From Myxococcales bacterium UBA1660 (GTDB lineage Bacteria > Myxococcota_A > Polyangia > Polyangiales > Houyiibacteriaceae), in NCBI GenBank assembly GCA_002320815.1, contig DCLA01000045.1:103388-167387 (forward strand): DNA of 64,000 nt. The letters run 5' to 3'. Every line of letters starts with the position of its first letter. Position 1 is the first letter of the stretch. Positions 27,137 through 36,491 of this stretch are shown in pieces. The position numbers were made by a program, and so were the translations under genes. Below the pieces are notes generated by a model. The model saw only the letters and a program-made list of their open reading frames with translations, made no database searches and was not told the origin of the DNA.

Positions 27137-28053
27137 AAGCGCGCGCCGGCGGAGAGGGTCCAGGTGCTGGGCTGCGCGACGTCGCCGTTGGTCGCCGGCC
27201 GGATCAGCGCGGGCCACTCGAAGCCGGCCACCAGGTCGAGGAGGCTCTCGGTGCCCATGGGGAAGCTCGCGGTCGCCTCGAAGCCCAGGGGGATGGCGAA
27301 GAACTCACCGTCGAAGGGCCCGGTGTGCATCCCGGTGACCAGCGCCAGGCCGAGCCAATCGGTGGGGCTGACCACCGCGCGCAGCGGCAGGAAGAGCGCG
27401 CCCCAGAAGTCGTCGTCGGGGTCGCCGTTGGAGGGATCGGGGCCGAAGGTCATCGAGGCGTAGAGCCCGGTGTCGACGGCGAAGAGCTCCCCGAAGTGGA
27501 GGCGCACCGGGACCCCGAAGCGGACGGCGAAGTCGCTGTAGGTGGGGATGAGCAGGCCCAGCTCGCCGCCGATCTCGACCAGGTCGTTCTGGAAGAAGCG
27601 GTAGCGGCCGTAGAGGGGGATGTCGCCGAAGTCGAGGTCGTCGTCGAGGATGAGGAACGAGAGGAGCCCCTCGCCCACCGGGCGCCAGCCGCTCCGCGCG
27701 AAGGCGCCGGCCCCGACGGCGGCGATGCCCATCGACTCGGTGCCCACCCCGATCTCCAGGTCGTCGGTGATGCCGTAGGCCCCGCCGAGCTGCAGGGAGA
27801 CGACGAAGTCCTCCGCGAAGCCGCCGGTGTCCGCGCCCCAGCCGGCCATGAAGAGCGAGAGGCGCAGGGTGTTGCGCGGCTGAGTGATCGGGCGAGTCGC
27901 CAGCCGCTGGGGCATGCGCGGCTCCCCGGCGGGCAGCTCGGCGTCGTCGGCGACGTCGGCGCTCGCGTCGGCGCCGCCGAGGTCGTCCGGGACGTCCTGG
28001 GCCGAGGCCGGAGCCGCCAGCGCGAGCAGGAGGAGCGCGAGCCCGAAGCGCAT
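27115..28053 (-). CDS. Outer-membrane beta-barrel protein
   Basis: A 312-residue exported protein with signal peptide MRFGLALLLLALAAPASA, cleaved before QDVPDD. An Asp/Ala/Pro linker precedes a region of alternating strands rich in Gly, Phe and aromatic ends (LRLSLFMAGWGADTGGFAE, LEIGVGTESMGIAAVG, YGRYRFFQNDLVEIGGEL, WTLSAGARFYLAVGD). This is the look of a 12- to 14-stranded barrel, although the last residue is Asp instead of Phe. It is translationally coupled to the upstream gene (1-base TGATG overlap). No substrate is indicated. Confidence 0.72.
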   Translation of the reverse strand: MRFGLALLLLALAAPASAQDVPDDLGGADASADVADDAELPAGEPRMPQRLATRPITQPRNTLRLSLFMAGWGADTGGFAEDFVVSLQLGGAYGITDDLEIGVGTESMGIAAVGAGAFARSGWRPVGEGLLSFLILDDDLDFGDIPLYGRYRFFQNDLVEIGGELGLLIPTYSDFAVRFGVPVRLHFGELFAVDTGLYASMTFGPDPSNGDPDDDFWGALFLPLRAVVSPTDWLGLALVTGMHTGPFDGEFFAIPLGFEATASFPMGTESLLDLVAGFEWPALIRPATNGDVAQPSTWTLSAGARFYLAVGD

Positions 28054-28697
28054 CAGAAGACCACCGAGGCGCCGAAGTTGAAGGCGAACTGGGTCAGGCC
28101 GAAGCGGTAGTCCCGAGTGGCGACACCGAGATCGGCTTCGCCAAAGACGCTGTGGTGGCGGAATCCCAGCTCGACGAAGAAGCCGAAGCTGTCGAGGATG
28201 AGCATCGCCCCGCCGAGGAGACCCAGGTTGAGACCAAAGGCCGACTCGGACTCGTCGCCCTCGTTCTGGAAGGCGCCCGTGAAGCCGAAGGGCAGGAGCG
28301 CGTAGACCTCGAGGGCCATGGAGTTCGTGAGGGGCACCTCGAAGGGCACCTTGGCGAAGACGTCGACGTCGACGAAGAACTCCCGGTCGTCATCCCCGTC
28401 CAGCTTCCAGGCCAACATCTCGAAGAGGCCACCCAGGGCCAGGAAATCGGCCACGCGCCGTTCGGCCCGGAGTCCGAAGCCGAAGCCGGGGTCCATGTCG
28501 GCGTCCCCACCGAAGTCGAGTGTCCCCTCGTCCCGGTCGATGAAGTGTCCCTCGCAGCAGGCCTGGAGCGTGAAGTAGCCACTGATGCGCGTCGGCTCGC
28601 TGCGCCAGCGGTTCGTCTGCGCGTCGGCCTGGCCCGCGCCGAGGGTCACCACCGCGAACGCCAGGGCGCTCGCAACCATCACGGTGTGTCGAAGCAT
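28053..28697 (-). CDS. Outer-membrane beta-barrel protein, coupled to next gene
   Basis: A 214-residue exported protein with signal MLRHTVMVASALAFAVVTLG and cleavage near AGQADAQ. It has a CC pair in LQACCEGHF and barrel-like strands (GFGFGLRAERRVADFLALGG, FFVELGFRHHSVFG, YRFGLTQFAFNFGASVVF) ending in Phe, the outer-membrane insertion signal. I placed the start at 28697, where the signal peptide begins; the frame is open much further upstream but that is the shadow of other genes. Its stop shares one base with the start of the following barrel gene, so they form a two-gene operon. Confidence 0.75.
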   Translation of the reverse strand: MLRHTVMVASALAFAVVTLGAGQADAQTNRWRSEPTRISGYFTLQACCEGHFIDRDEGTLDFGGDADMDPGFGFGLRAERRVADFLALGGLFEMLAWKLDGDDDREFFVDVDVFAKVPFEVPLTNSMALEVYALLPFGFTGAFQNEGDESESAFGLNLGLLGGAMLILDSFGFFVELGFRHHSVFGEADLGVATRDYRFGLTQFAFNFGASVVF

Positions 28698-28834
28698 GGC
28701 CCCGACTATCGCACGACCCGCGCATCGGATGGAAGGTCCCGGCGGCTTCGATGGGCCGACGCATCCGTTGCGGACGGAACAATCCTCGAAGAGCGGGCTC
28801 GGGACGGTTCCGACGGTCCCCGTCCAAAGACGAA

Positions 28835-28863
28835 GGCCGGGACCCCCGCATGGGGCCCCGGCC
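28835..28863 (-). terminator. Hairpin terminator after the MopE-like operon
   Basis: On the minus strand a 12-bp stem (GGCCGGGGCCCC pairing with GGGGTCCCGGCC through one G-U) has a 5-base loop and is followed by TTCGTCTTTGG. It lies 86 bp past the stop of the last gene of the diiron/MopE-like operon. The rest of 28698-28948 shows no gene. Confidence 0.6.
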
Positions 28864-28948
28864 GTCGCGGGTGGAATGAGTAGGGTTGGATTGGAGAGAC
28901 AAAGGAACATCGACGCGGGTGGTCGCCGCGCCGAATCAGCGTTGGGGA

Positions 28949-29683
28949 TCAGGCGAAGGTCTCGCCCTCGCCTTCCCCGGGGAGGCGCACCGCGGGCTCG
29001 TCGTCGATCTCGAGGGCGTCCACGTCGAGCATGCCGTTCATGAACCACTCGCACTCGGGGTGGTCGGCGTCCTCGTCGATGGCTTCGTCGCAGTCGTTGT
29101 CGAGGCCATCGGCGCAGTCGAACTCGATCCCCGGGTTCACCCAGGAGTCGTCGTCGTCGCAGTCGAGCTCGCCCGGGGTCCAGGGACCGGTGAAGTAGCC
29201 GTCGTTGTCGGCGTCGGTCGCCTCCGGGAAGCAGTTGGTGCACATCTCGGCGACGCCGTCGCAGTTGCGGTCGACGCCCTCGCAGCAGTCCTCGGGGGCG
29301 CCGGGGTAGGTCGCGGGATCGGTGTCGTCGCAGTCCTGGCCGATGGGGTAGCCGTCGAGGTCCTGGTCCTCGGGGAACCAGTTGCAGATCAGGTCCGGGT
29401 TGCCGTCCTGGCCGTCGCAGTCCTGGTCGATGCCGTCGGCGCACTCCGGGTCGGTGGCCCCCGGATGGATGGCCGGGTCCGAGTCGTTGCAGTCCACCGA
29501 GCGGTCGTAGCCGTCGCCGTCGTCGTCGGGCAGGTTGGCGTGGCTCGAGGTGCAGCCTCCCAGGGAGAGCATCAGCGCCAGGGCGGTCCCCACCGCGCCC
29601 GCGCTCACCTGCTTGCCGACCACCCCGCAGGCGGCCTTGGCGACCATCACCGCGCGACCGAGCGCGCTTCGCTTCGCGTTCAT
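28949..29683 (-). CDS. MopE-like Asp/Cys-repeat lipoprotein (third gene of diiron operon)
   Basis: A 244-residue protein with an unusually long N-region before a hydrophobic stretch and lipobox LGGC (Cys44). The mature part repeats the MopE-type metal-binding pattern: DDDGDGYDRSVDCNDSDPAI, CADGIDQDCDG, DQDLDGYPIGQDCDDTDPAT, CCEGVDRNCDG, DADNDGYF and CADGLDNDCD. These are calcium-binding Asp loops linked by paired cysteines; in methanotroph MopE such a scaffold also carries a copper site. The gene overlaps the upstream MopE-like gene by 4 bases. The similar hydrophobic cores of the two signal regions suggest a duplication. The C-terminal Glu/Gly tail has no known role. Confidence 0.8.
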   Translation of the reverse strand: MNAKRSALGRAVMVAKAACGVVGKQVSAGAVGTALALMLSLGGCTSSHANLPDDDGDGYDRSVDCNDSDPAIHPGATDPECADGIDQDCDGQDGNPDLICNWFPEDQDLDGYPIGQDCDDTDPATYPGAPEDCCEGVDRNCDGVAEMCTNCFPEATDADNDGYFTGPWTPGELDCDDDDSWVNPGIEFDCADGLDNDCDEAIDEDADHPECEWFMNGMLDVDALEIDDEPAVRLPGEGEGETFA

Positions 29684-30354
29684 TCCGGGGGCTCCTCGCA
29701 GGCGAGATCCTCGCCGTCACAGTTCTGGTCGATGCCGTCGCCGCAGATCTCCTCGGCGCCGGGGTTGATGGTCGGGTCCATCTCGTTGCAGTCGGGGCCG
29801 GGGCCGAACCCCTCGCCCCAGCCGTCGCCGTCTGCGTCGTAGAAGCAGTTGCAGGCGATGGGCTCCTCGTCGGCGGCGGGCCCGATCCGTCCGTCGCAGT
29901 TGCGGTCGATGGCGTCGCCGTCCGGGCAGCAGCCCTCGGCAGGCTGGCCAGGGTTCACGTCCGGATCGGTGTCGTCGCAGTCCTCGCCGGCGGGCCAACC
30001 GTCGCCGTCGGTGTCCACCGCGCCCCCGTCGCCGAGGGGCGGCCCGGCGTCGAACGTGTTGCAGATGAGGTCCGGGTAGCCGTCGCAGTCGAAGTCCGCG
30101 TCGCCCAGGGCACAATCGTCGTTGAGCGGGGCTCCGGGGTAGGCGTCGGCGTTCTGGTCGTCGCAGTCGACGTCGGCCCCGTACCCGTCACCATCCTCAT
30201 CGGGTCCGCCGATGGTCACCGTCTCGGCGCAGCCGGTGCCCAGGGAGAGCACCAGGGCCAGGGCGGTGGTCATCGAGCCCATCGTCAGACGGGGGCCCGC
30301 GCCGGCGCGGGCGATCAGCACCAGGCGCTCCCAGAGACTCTGGCGTGCAGCCAT
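29680..30354 (-). CDS. MopE-like Asp/Cys-repeat exported protein (second gene of diiron operon)
   Basis: A 224-residue paralogue of its downstream neighbour. The N-terminus has a long basic region, then TTALALVLSLGTGC, a hydrophobic core with a slightly off-consensus lipobox (Cys42). Four Asp loops follow: DEDGDGYGADVDCDDQNADA at 52-71, DADFDCDGYPD near 85, DTDGDGWPAGEDCDDTDPDV near 114 and DADGDGWG near 173, with CCPDGDAIDRNCDG and CGDGIDQNCDG cysteine units between. It overlaps the diiron gene by 1 base and the next gene by 4, so all three are coupled. The role is probably metal or calcium binding at the cell surface. Confidence 0.8.
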   Translation of the reverse strand: MAARQSLWERLVLIARAGAGPRLTMGSMTTALALVLSLGTGCAETVTIGGPDEDGDGYGADVDCDDQNADAYPGAPLNDDCALGDADFDCDGYPDLICNTFDAGPPLGDGGAVDTDGDGWPAGEDCDDTDPDVNPGQPAEGCCPDGDAIDRNCDGRIGPAADEEPIACNCFYDADGDGWGEGFGPGPDCNEMDPTINPGAEEICGDGIDQNCDGEDLACEEPPE

Positions 30355-31175
30355 CAGGCGGCCTCCTCGTTGGTCTGTAGACGCCGCCAGATCGCGGTCG
30401 CCTCGAGCCCGGCTCGGTCGAAGCCGGGCAAGATCTTCTTCTCCATGGTGTCCACGAAGGCGCGCTCCCGTTCGGCGGCGGACATGCTGCCGAAGGGGCT
30501 GTGGCGGTGGGCCTTGGCGAGGGTGTCCGGGGCGGGCCGGAGGCTCCGCTGCACCGAGGGCAGGATGCGCTCCAGGTAGGCCCGCGCGTGCTGGTGGTCC
30601 TCGTCGGTGAGGGGCATGGACTCGAGCCACCACCAACCGAAGCGGCTGTGGAAGGACTCGTCGGCCAGCAGCCGGGTCATCACCTCGTGGGTCACCGGGT
30701 CGGCGGTGTGCTCGCGGACGCCGGCGATCATCGCCACCGAGAGGGTCTCGCCGATGCACAGGGAGCCGAGCACCATCTGCAGGGCCCGGAGCTTCAGGGG
30801 GACCTTCTTGTTGGTGCGCACCCAGCTCGGCTGCGGGCTCCGGGAGCCCCAGCCCCCGAGGCGCTTCACCACCCGGTCGCAGAGGTCCACGTGGTGGGCC
30901 TCGTCGCGGACCACCCGGGTCATCGAGCCGATGACGTCGATGGGGGCGCCGCTGAGGCAGAGCTCGGTGAGGAGCTCGGAGAAGGCCAGGAGCGAGCGCT
31001 GCTCGTCGAGGGCGCGGAGGATGAAGGAGCGGCGGCCGCGCTCGCGCTCGCGTGGGTCGTCGACGGTGGCCCCGAGGGCCTCCCAATCGAAGTCCCCGAT
31101 GCGGGTGAAGTCGGCGTGCGTCTTCGCGAAGGGCCCCTCGGCCAGGGGTTCGTAGCGTGGCGCAGGCTGTGCCAT
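30354..31175 (-). CDS. Ferritin-like diiron protein, first gene of MopE-like operon
   Basis: A 273-residue, mostly helical cytoplasmic protein. Four carboxylate-bearing helices give a diiron pattern: Glu58/Glu67 in DEQRSLLAFSELLTE, the ExxH of RDEAHHVDLC (Glu92, His95), Glu143 in GETLSVAM, and the ExxH of ADESFHSRFGWW (Glu173, His176). This suits a ferritin-like oxidase or oxygenase of the AurF/R2-like kind; the reaction is not known. The ATG at 31175 is chosen over one 15 bases upstream because GGAGA lies just before it. The gene leads a coupled operon with two exported MopE-like proteins. Confidence 0.78.
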   Translation of the reverse strand: MAQPAPRYEPLAEGPFAKTHADFTRIGDFDWEALGATVDDPRERERGRRSFILRALDEQRSLLAFSELLTELCLSGAPIDVIGSMTRVVRDEAHHVDLCDRVVKRLGGWGSRSPQPSWVRTNKKVPLKLRALQMVLGSLCIGETLSVAMIAGVREHTADPVTHEVMTRLLADESFHSRFGWWWLESMPLTDEDHQHARAYLERILPSVQRSLRPAPDTLAKAHRHSPFGSMSAAERERAFVDTMEKKILPGFDRAGLEATAIWRRLQTNEEAA

Positions 31176-31223
31176 GGTCTCTCCTCTCATTCCGAGGAGA
31201 CACCAGAGCAGGAAGCGGGCCAG

Positions 31224-31243
31224 GATTCCGCAACCACGGAATC
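31224..31243 (-). promoter_or_regulatory. Inverted repeat upstream of the diiron operon
   Basis: A perfect 7-bp inverted repeat, GATTCCG-CAACCA-CGGAATC, sits 48 bp upstream of the diiron gene start in the 148-bp gap. It could be an operator or a leader hairpin; the sequence does not decide which. Confidence 0.5.
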
Positions 31244-31323
31244 ATTGGCCTATTCATCAACCCCGTCGCGTTTCGAGAGTGCGCGGCGCGACGTGGCGCA
31301 GCTCCTGGCACACTATCGCACGA

Positions 31324-31737
31324 TCAATCGGTGGGCTTGGTCGCCGTCACCCGGACCTGGTAGGCGCCGGTCATGCCGCTGGTCTTGCTGTTCGCGTTGA
31401 TGGTGTAGATGCCCGACTCGGGCGCGACCAGCTCGAGGTGCGAGTTGGTGTTCACGCCCTCCTCGATGTCGTCGTTCTGGCCCAGGTCCTCGCCATTGGG
31501 GCTCTGGAGCATCAGGTACGTGTCGAAGGCCGAGGAGGTCATGTCGATGGAGATCGCGTAGCCCTCCTCGGTGGAAAACGTGTACCGATCCACGAAGGAG
31601 TTGTCGGCGGGGACCAGGTCGTCGCCGCTCTCCAGAGTGCCCTCGAAGGTCTCGTCGACCTCGCCGTCGCAGGCTCCCAGGCCCAGGGCGAAGACGACGA
31701 CGGCGAGCTTGGCGTGGATTCCCTGCATCGTTCTCAT
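31324..31737 (-). CDS. PPC-like domain lipoprotein
   Basis: A 137-residue lipoprotein (lipobox LGAC, Cys23) starting at ATG 31737; an ATG at 31728 is also possible. The mature part resembles the bacterial pre-peptidase C-terminal (PPC) beta-sandwich: a DRYTFSTEEGYAISIDMTSS strand pair, the FDTYLMLQSPNG motif at about 71-82, the QNDDIEEGVNTNSHLEL stretch and a closing GAYQVRV. Such domains are usually attached to secreted peptidases; here it stands alone. It lies 148 bp upstream of the diiron gene and 74 bp downstream of pyrC. Confidence 0.75.
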   Translation of the reverse strand: MRTMQGIHAKLAVVVFALGLGACDGEVDETFEGTLESGDDLVPADNSFVDRYTFSTEEGYAISIDMTSSAFDTYLMLQSPNGEDLGQNDDIEEGVNTNSHLELVAPESGIYTINANSKTSGMTGAYQVRVTATKPTD

Positions 31738-31746
31738 GTCCTTCCG

Positions 31747-31762
31747 GGGCGCTGCAGCGCCC
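31747..31762 (-). terminator. 16-bp perfect palindrome after pyrC
   Basis: GGGCGCTGCAGCGCCC lies 50 bp past the pyrC stop and 9 bp before the PPC-like lipoprotein start. It could stop pyrC transcription or act as an operator for the lipoprotein gene. No T-run is present. Confidence 0.4.
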
Positions 31763-31811
31763 GTGCGTGGGGTATCCGACCCCTGGGGCGCTGTCGAGTT
31801 CCCACCGACGG

Positions 31812-32843
31812 TCAGGCCACGACCCGCCAGGTGAGCTCCTCGCCGGCGTGGAAGGGCGTCAGGTCCTGGCCCTCGGGGTCGATGCGCTCGGGCACCCGAT
31901 GCGGCGCGCGCTCCAGGGTGATCGTCTCGGCGTTCGGCTCGAGCCCGTAGAAAGCCGGCCCATGGAGCGAGGCGAAGCCCTCCAGCCGGTCCAGGCAGCC
32001 GAGCTCGTCGAAGGTCTGGGCGTAGCTCTCGAGGGCCACCGGCGCCGAGTAGATCCCCGCGCACCCGCAGGCGCTCTCCTTGGCGGGGCGCGCGTGGGGC
32101 GCCGAGTCGGTGCCCAGGAAGAACTTCGGGCTCCCGGTGGCCACCGCCGCCCGGAGGGCCTCCTTGTGGCGGCGCCGCTTGGCGACCGGCAGGCAGTACA
32201 TGTGGGGCTTGATGCCGCCGACCAGGATGTCGTTGCGGTCGATGCGCAGATGGTGCGCGGTGACGGTGGCCGCCAAGCGGTCCCCGCCGGCCTCCACGAA
32301 GGCCACCGAGTCGGCGGTGGTGATGTGCTCCAGGACCACCTTGAGGTCCGGGAAGCGCTCCAGGGTGGGCGCCAGCACCCGCTCCAGGAAGACCTTCTCG
32401 CGGTCGAAGATGTCCACCTCGGCGTCGACGACCTCCCCGTGGACCAGGAGCGGCATCCCCATCGCCGCCATGCGCTCGAGCACCGGGTGGATGCGCGCGA
32501 CGTCGCTCACGCCCCGGTCGGAGTTGGTGGTCGCCCCGGCCGGGTAGAGCTTGCAGGCCCGGAGCACGCCCTCTTCGAACCCCCGGGCGATCTCCTCCGG
32601 GTCGATGGTGTCCGTGAGGTACGCCGTCATCAGCGGCTCGAAGGGCTGGTCCCCGACGGCCGCCCGGATCCGGTCCCGATAGGCCCGGGCCGCGGCCACG
32701 GTGGTGACCGGCGGCACCAGGTTGGGCATCACGATGGCCCGGCCGAAACAGCGCGCGGTGGCCGGCGCGACCAGCTCCAGCATGGCGCCGTCGCGGAGGT
32801 GGAGGTGCCAGTCGTCGGGGCGGCGAATCGTCAGGGTGTCCAC
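31812..32843 (-). CDS. pyrC: Dihydroorotase PyrC (class II)
   Basis: A 343-residue zinc enzyme that closes N-carbamoyl-aspartate to dihydroorotate in pyrimidine synthesis. It carries RRPDDWHLHLRDGAMLELV at about 7-25 with the first metal-binding histidines, the MPNLVPPVTT segment at about 39-48, the carboxylated Lys region KLYPAGATTNS at about 97-107, MPLLVHGEV at about 134-142, VLEHITT at about 172-178 and GTDSAPH near 248-254 with the catalytic Asp. Length and motifs match the Escherichia coli-type monofunctional enzyme. It diverges from the GGDEF gene across 75 bp. Confidence 0.95.
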   Translation of the reverse strand: MDTLTIRRPDDWHLHLRDGAMLELVAPATARCFGRAIVMPNLVPPVTTVAAARAYRDRIRAAVGDQPFEPLMTAYLTDTIDPEEIARGFEEGVLRACKLYPAGATTNSDRGVSDVARIHPVLERMAAMGMPLLVHGEVVDAEVDIFDREKVFLERVLAPTLERFPDLKVVLEHITTADSVAFVEAGGDRLAATVTAHHLRIDRNDILVGGIKPHMYCLPVAKRRRHKEALRAAVATGSPKFFLGTDSAPHARPAKESACGCAGIYSAPVALESYAQTFDELGCLDRLEGFASLHGPAFYGLEPNAETITLERAPHRVPERIDPEGQDLTPFHAGEELTWRVVA

Positions 32844-32918
32844 CCCCGCTCCTTACCCGCTCCCTCGTCGAGCCTCAATGAACTCGGACCCAGCCCGCGA
32901 GCTTGGTATCCTGCTCCG

Positions 32919-34070
32919 ATGAGTAGCGGGGGCGGATCGGGTCGACCGGTGGGGCCGGTCGGCGAGATCGCGCTCGACGAAGCGGAAGCGCACCGCGAGG
33001 TCGAACGCGAGAGCGTCCAACGGGTGCGGCAGGTCTTGCCGCTCCTCGCGCTGGTCCACGTGGTGCTGGTGTTGATCTTCCGCTTCGGCGATGTGGGGGA
33101 TCCCGCCGACCCGGCGACGGCCCCCTGGCGCGAGCAGCTGGTCCTGGCGCATCTACTGGCCACGGTGGTGAGCACCACCCTGGCGGTGATGAGCGCGCGA
33201 GCCCCCCGGTCCACCGCGGCCCGGGCCCAGCCGGTGGTCGCCGTGTACTACCTGATGCATGGCGCCTGGGTGGCCAGCATCGACCAGCTCGTCACCCCGG
33301 CGATGACGCCCTACGTGATCGTTTGTATCGGCGTCGCGCTGGTGATCACGTGGTCGCCCGTGATGGCCGCGGGCGGGTACCTCGCCGGCTTCGCGGTCTT
33401 CGCCTTGCTCGGGTGGGACACCCAGCCCGACGCGGCGCGTCGCGTCTCGCTGCTGGTCAACGGCCTGACCATCGCCGCGCTGGGCTTCGGGCTCTCCGTG
33501 CACATCTCGCGGACCACCATCCGGCGAATCCGTCAGAACGCGCTCATCGACGCGCAGCACCGCGCGCTCACCCACCTGGCCAGTCGGGACGCGCTCACCG
33601 ACCTCCCCAACCGGCGGGTCTTCGCCCGCGCCTTGACCGAGGCCGTCCAGGCGGCCCGGGATGCGCGGGCCGCCACCGTGGCCCTCCTGGACCTGGACCA
33701 CTTCAAGGACATCAACGACGTCCACGGCCACGAGGTGGGCGACACGGTCCTCGTCGCCGTGGCCAACCTACTCCGGGACCACCTCCGCACCGACGACGTC
33801 GCCGCCCGCCTCGGAGGCGAGGAGTTCGGGTTGCTGCTCTCGGGTACCGTCCCGGACCAAGCCGAGCAGCTGCTCGAGGACATCCGGGAGCAGATCGCCG
33901 AGCTGCGCATCGGAGTCGACGGAATCCGGGTGACGACGAGCATCGGGTTCGGCGAGGTCCGGGCCGAAGACGACGAAGCAGGTCAGGCCGCCCTGCGCCG
34001 GGCAGACGAGGCGCTCTACGCAGCCAAAGATGCAGGCCGCGATCGCTCGCGGCGGGCGCGCTCGACCTGA
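32919..34070 (+). CDS. Membrane-anchored GGDEF diguanylate cyclase
   Basis: A 383-residue protein with six hydrophobic segments in residues about 37-195 and a GGDEF domain in the C-terminal half. DALTDLPNRR is at about 224-233, the metal-binding LLDLDHFKDINDVHGH at about 256-271 and the active site GGEEF at 299-303. An RxxD inhibition site (Arg290 to Asp293) lies five residues before it, so product feedback by c-di-GMP is expected. It should make c-di-GMP from two GTP; the sensed signal is unknown. The start is the ATG after a short promoter gap; the upstream frame is only antisense to pyrC. Confidence 0.92.
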   Translation: MSSGGGSGRPVGPVGEIALDEAEAHREVERESVQRVRQVLPLLALVHVVLVLIFRFGDVGDPADPATAPWREQLVLAHLLATVVSTTLAVMSARAPRSTAARAQPVVAVYYLMHGAWVASIDQLVTPAMTPYVIVCIGVALVITWSPVMAAGGYLAGFAVFALLGWDTQPDAARRVSLLVNGLTIAALGFGLSVHISRTTIRRIRQNALIDAQHRALTHLASRDALTDLPNRRVFARALTEAVQAARDARAATVALLDLDHFKDINDVHGHEVGDTVLVAVANLLRDHLRTDDVAARLGGEEFGLLLSGTVPDQAEQLLEDIREQIAELRIGVDGIRVTTSIGFGEVRAEDDEAGQAALRRADEALYAAKDAGRDRSRRARST

Positions 34071-34115
34071 GCGCGAAGCGCCCCCGGACCGATGAGTTCT
34101 CTCCCGCTCGGCAGT

Positions 34116-34142
34116 CCCCCCTGCACCCGGGTGTCGGGGGGG
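34116..34142 (+). terminator. Hairpin between GGDEF and ABC transporter genes
   Basis: CCCCCC at 34116-34121 pairs with the G-run at 34136-34142 around an inner CACCCGGGTG palindrome. It lies 45 bp after the cyclase stop and 41 bp before the ABC gene; likely a terminator. Confidence 0.45.
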
Positions 34143-34183
34143 CGTGGTAACCCTCCCCCCGGTCTCTCGACGCAGGAGCCTTC

Positions 34184-35160
<977 letters not shown>

Positions 35161-35164
<4 letters not shown>

Positions 35165-35922
35165 ACTGGCACGGCGTCAAAGCGATCTACCGCTTCGAGA
35201 TGGCGCGGACCTTCCGCACCCTGATGCAGAGCCTGGCCTCGCCGGTGATCTCGACCTCGCTCTACTTCGTGGTCTTCGGCACCGCGATCGGCGGCCGGGT
35301 CGGGGAGATCGACGGAGTCAGCTACGGGGCCTTCATCATCCCCGGGCTGATCATGCTCTCGCTGCTCAGCGAGAGCATCTCCAACGCGAGCTTCGGCATC
35401 TACATGCCCAAGTGGTCGGGCACCATCTACGAGGTGCTCTCTGCGCCCGTCTCCTACATCGAGGTGCTCCTCGGCTACGTGGGCGCGGCGGCGACCAAGT
35501 CGGTGCTCATCGGTCTGCTCATCCTGGGGACGGCGCGGATCTTCGTGCCCTACGAGATCGCCCACCCGGTGTGGATGACGGTCTTCCTCCTGCTGACCTC
35601 GATCACCTTCAGCCTCTTCGGGTTCATCATCGGGCTCTGGGCCGACGACTTCCAGAAGCTCCAGGTGATCCCGCTCATGGTGGTGACCCCGCTGACCTTC
35701 CTGGGCGGCGCGTTCTACTCCATCGACATGCTCAGCCCGACCTGGCAGAAGATCGCGCTCTTCAACCCGGTCGTGTACCTGATCAGCGGGTTCCGCTGGA
35801 GCTTCTACGGCATCAGCGACGTCGACGTGGGGATCAGCGCCGCGGCCATCGGCGGTTTCCTCGTGGTCTGCCTGGGCGCCGTGTGGTGGATCTTCAAGAC
35901 CGGCTGGAAGCTCAAGGCCTGA
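35161..35922 (+). CDS. ABC-2 type permease
   Basis: A 253-residue membrane protein with six predicted membrane helices, the partner of the preceding ATPase. Landmarks are MARTFRTLMQSLASPVISTS near the N-terminus, YGAFIIPGLIMLSLLSESIS at about 60-79, and the ABC-2 signature VTPLTFLGGAFYSIDMLSPT at about 178-197 followed by NPVVYLISGFRWSFYG. The ATG sits inside the ATGA overlap with the ATPase gene. Similar pairs are annotated as multidrug, Nod-factor-type or polysaccharide exporters; I cannot choose. Confidence 0.92.
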
Positions 35923-35989
35923 CCCGAACGAGCTCCAGGGGAAGGCGGCGATTTCACCCCCGGCGGGGTCGCGTGCTACCCCTCCGTTC

Positions 35990-36487
35990 ATGGAGACCCT
36001 TCGACTCGGTGGCATCGTCCTCTTCCTTGCGCTGGCCCTCGGGGCCTGCGGCGGCGACGACGATGGGGCGGCGGCTGGCGACGACGAGACGACCACGGAC
36101 GGCGGGGACACCGGCGACGGCCCCGACTGCACCGGGCAGGCGTGTCGTTGTCCCAGCACCGGCGACTGCGAGGCCGCGTGCACCGTCTTCGGCTGCAGCA
36201 TGTACTGCACCGACTCCGCCAACTGCACCTTCGAGTGCGGCGAGGGCTGCAACGCGATGTGCCGCGGGACCGGCGAGTGCGAGGTCAGCGTCGCGGGCGC
36301 CAGCACGGTGGACTGCAGCGGCACCGGCGGCTGCGACGTGACCTGCACCGACAACTGCGCGGTCTACTGCAGCGGGGACGGCCCGTGTCGCCTGGCCGAC
36401 TGCCCCGAGGGCGCCACCTGCACCCTCGAGCAATGCGAGATCACCGAGTGCCCCGACGGCTCGATGGTCTGCAACCGCGACTGCTGA
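35990..36487 (+). CDS. Small Cys-rich repeat lipoprotein
   Basis: A 165-residue lipoprotein (signal METLRLGGIVLFLALALGAC, Cys20), then an Asp/Gly/Thr linker and about 115 residues with roughly 30 cysteines. The repeats alternate CxxxC and short Gly/Ser/Thr runs: CRCPSTGDCEAACTVFGC, CEGCN-like EGCNAMCRGTGEC, SGTGGCDVTCTDNC and YCSGDGPC. This looks like a narrow, disulfide-held beta-helix-like stack. No enzyme motif is visible. It is expected to sit on the outer membrane or surface. It ends 4 bp before the convergent nucleotidase-like gene. Confidence 0.78.
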   Translation: METLRLGGIVLFLALALGACGGDDDGAAAGDDETTTDGGDTGDGPDCTGQACRCPSTGDCEAACTVFGCSMYCTDSANCTFECGEGCNAMCRGTGECEVSVAGASTVDCSGTGGCDVTCTDNCAVYCSGDGPCRLADCPEGATCTLEQCEITECPDGSMVCNRDC

Positions 36488-36491
36488 GACC

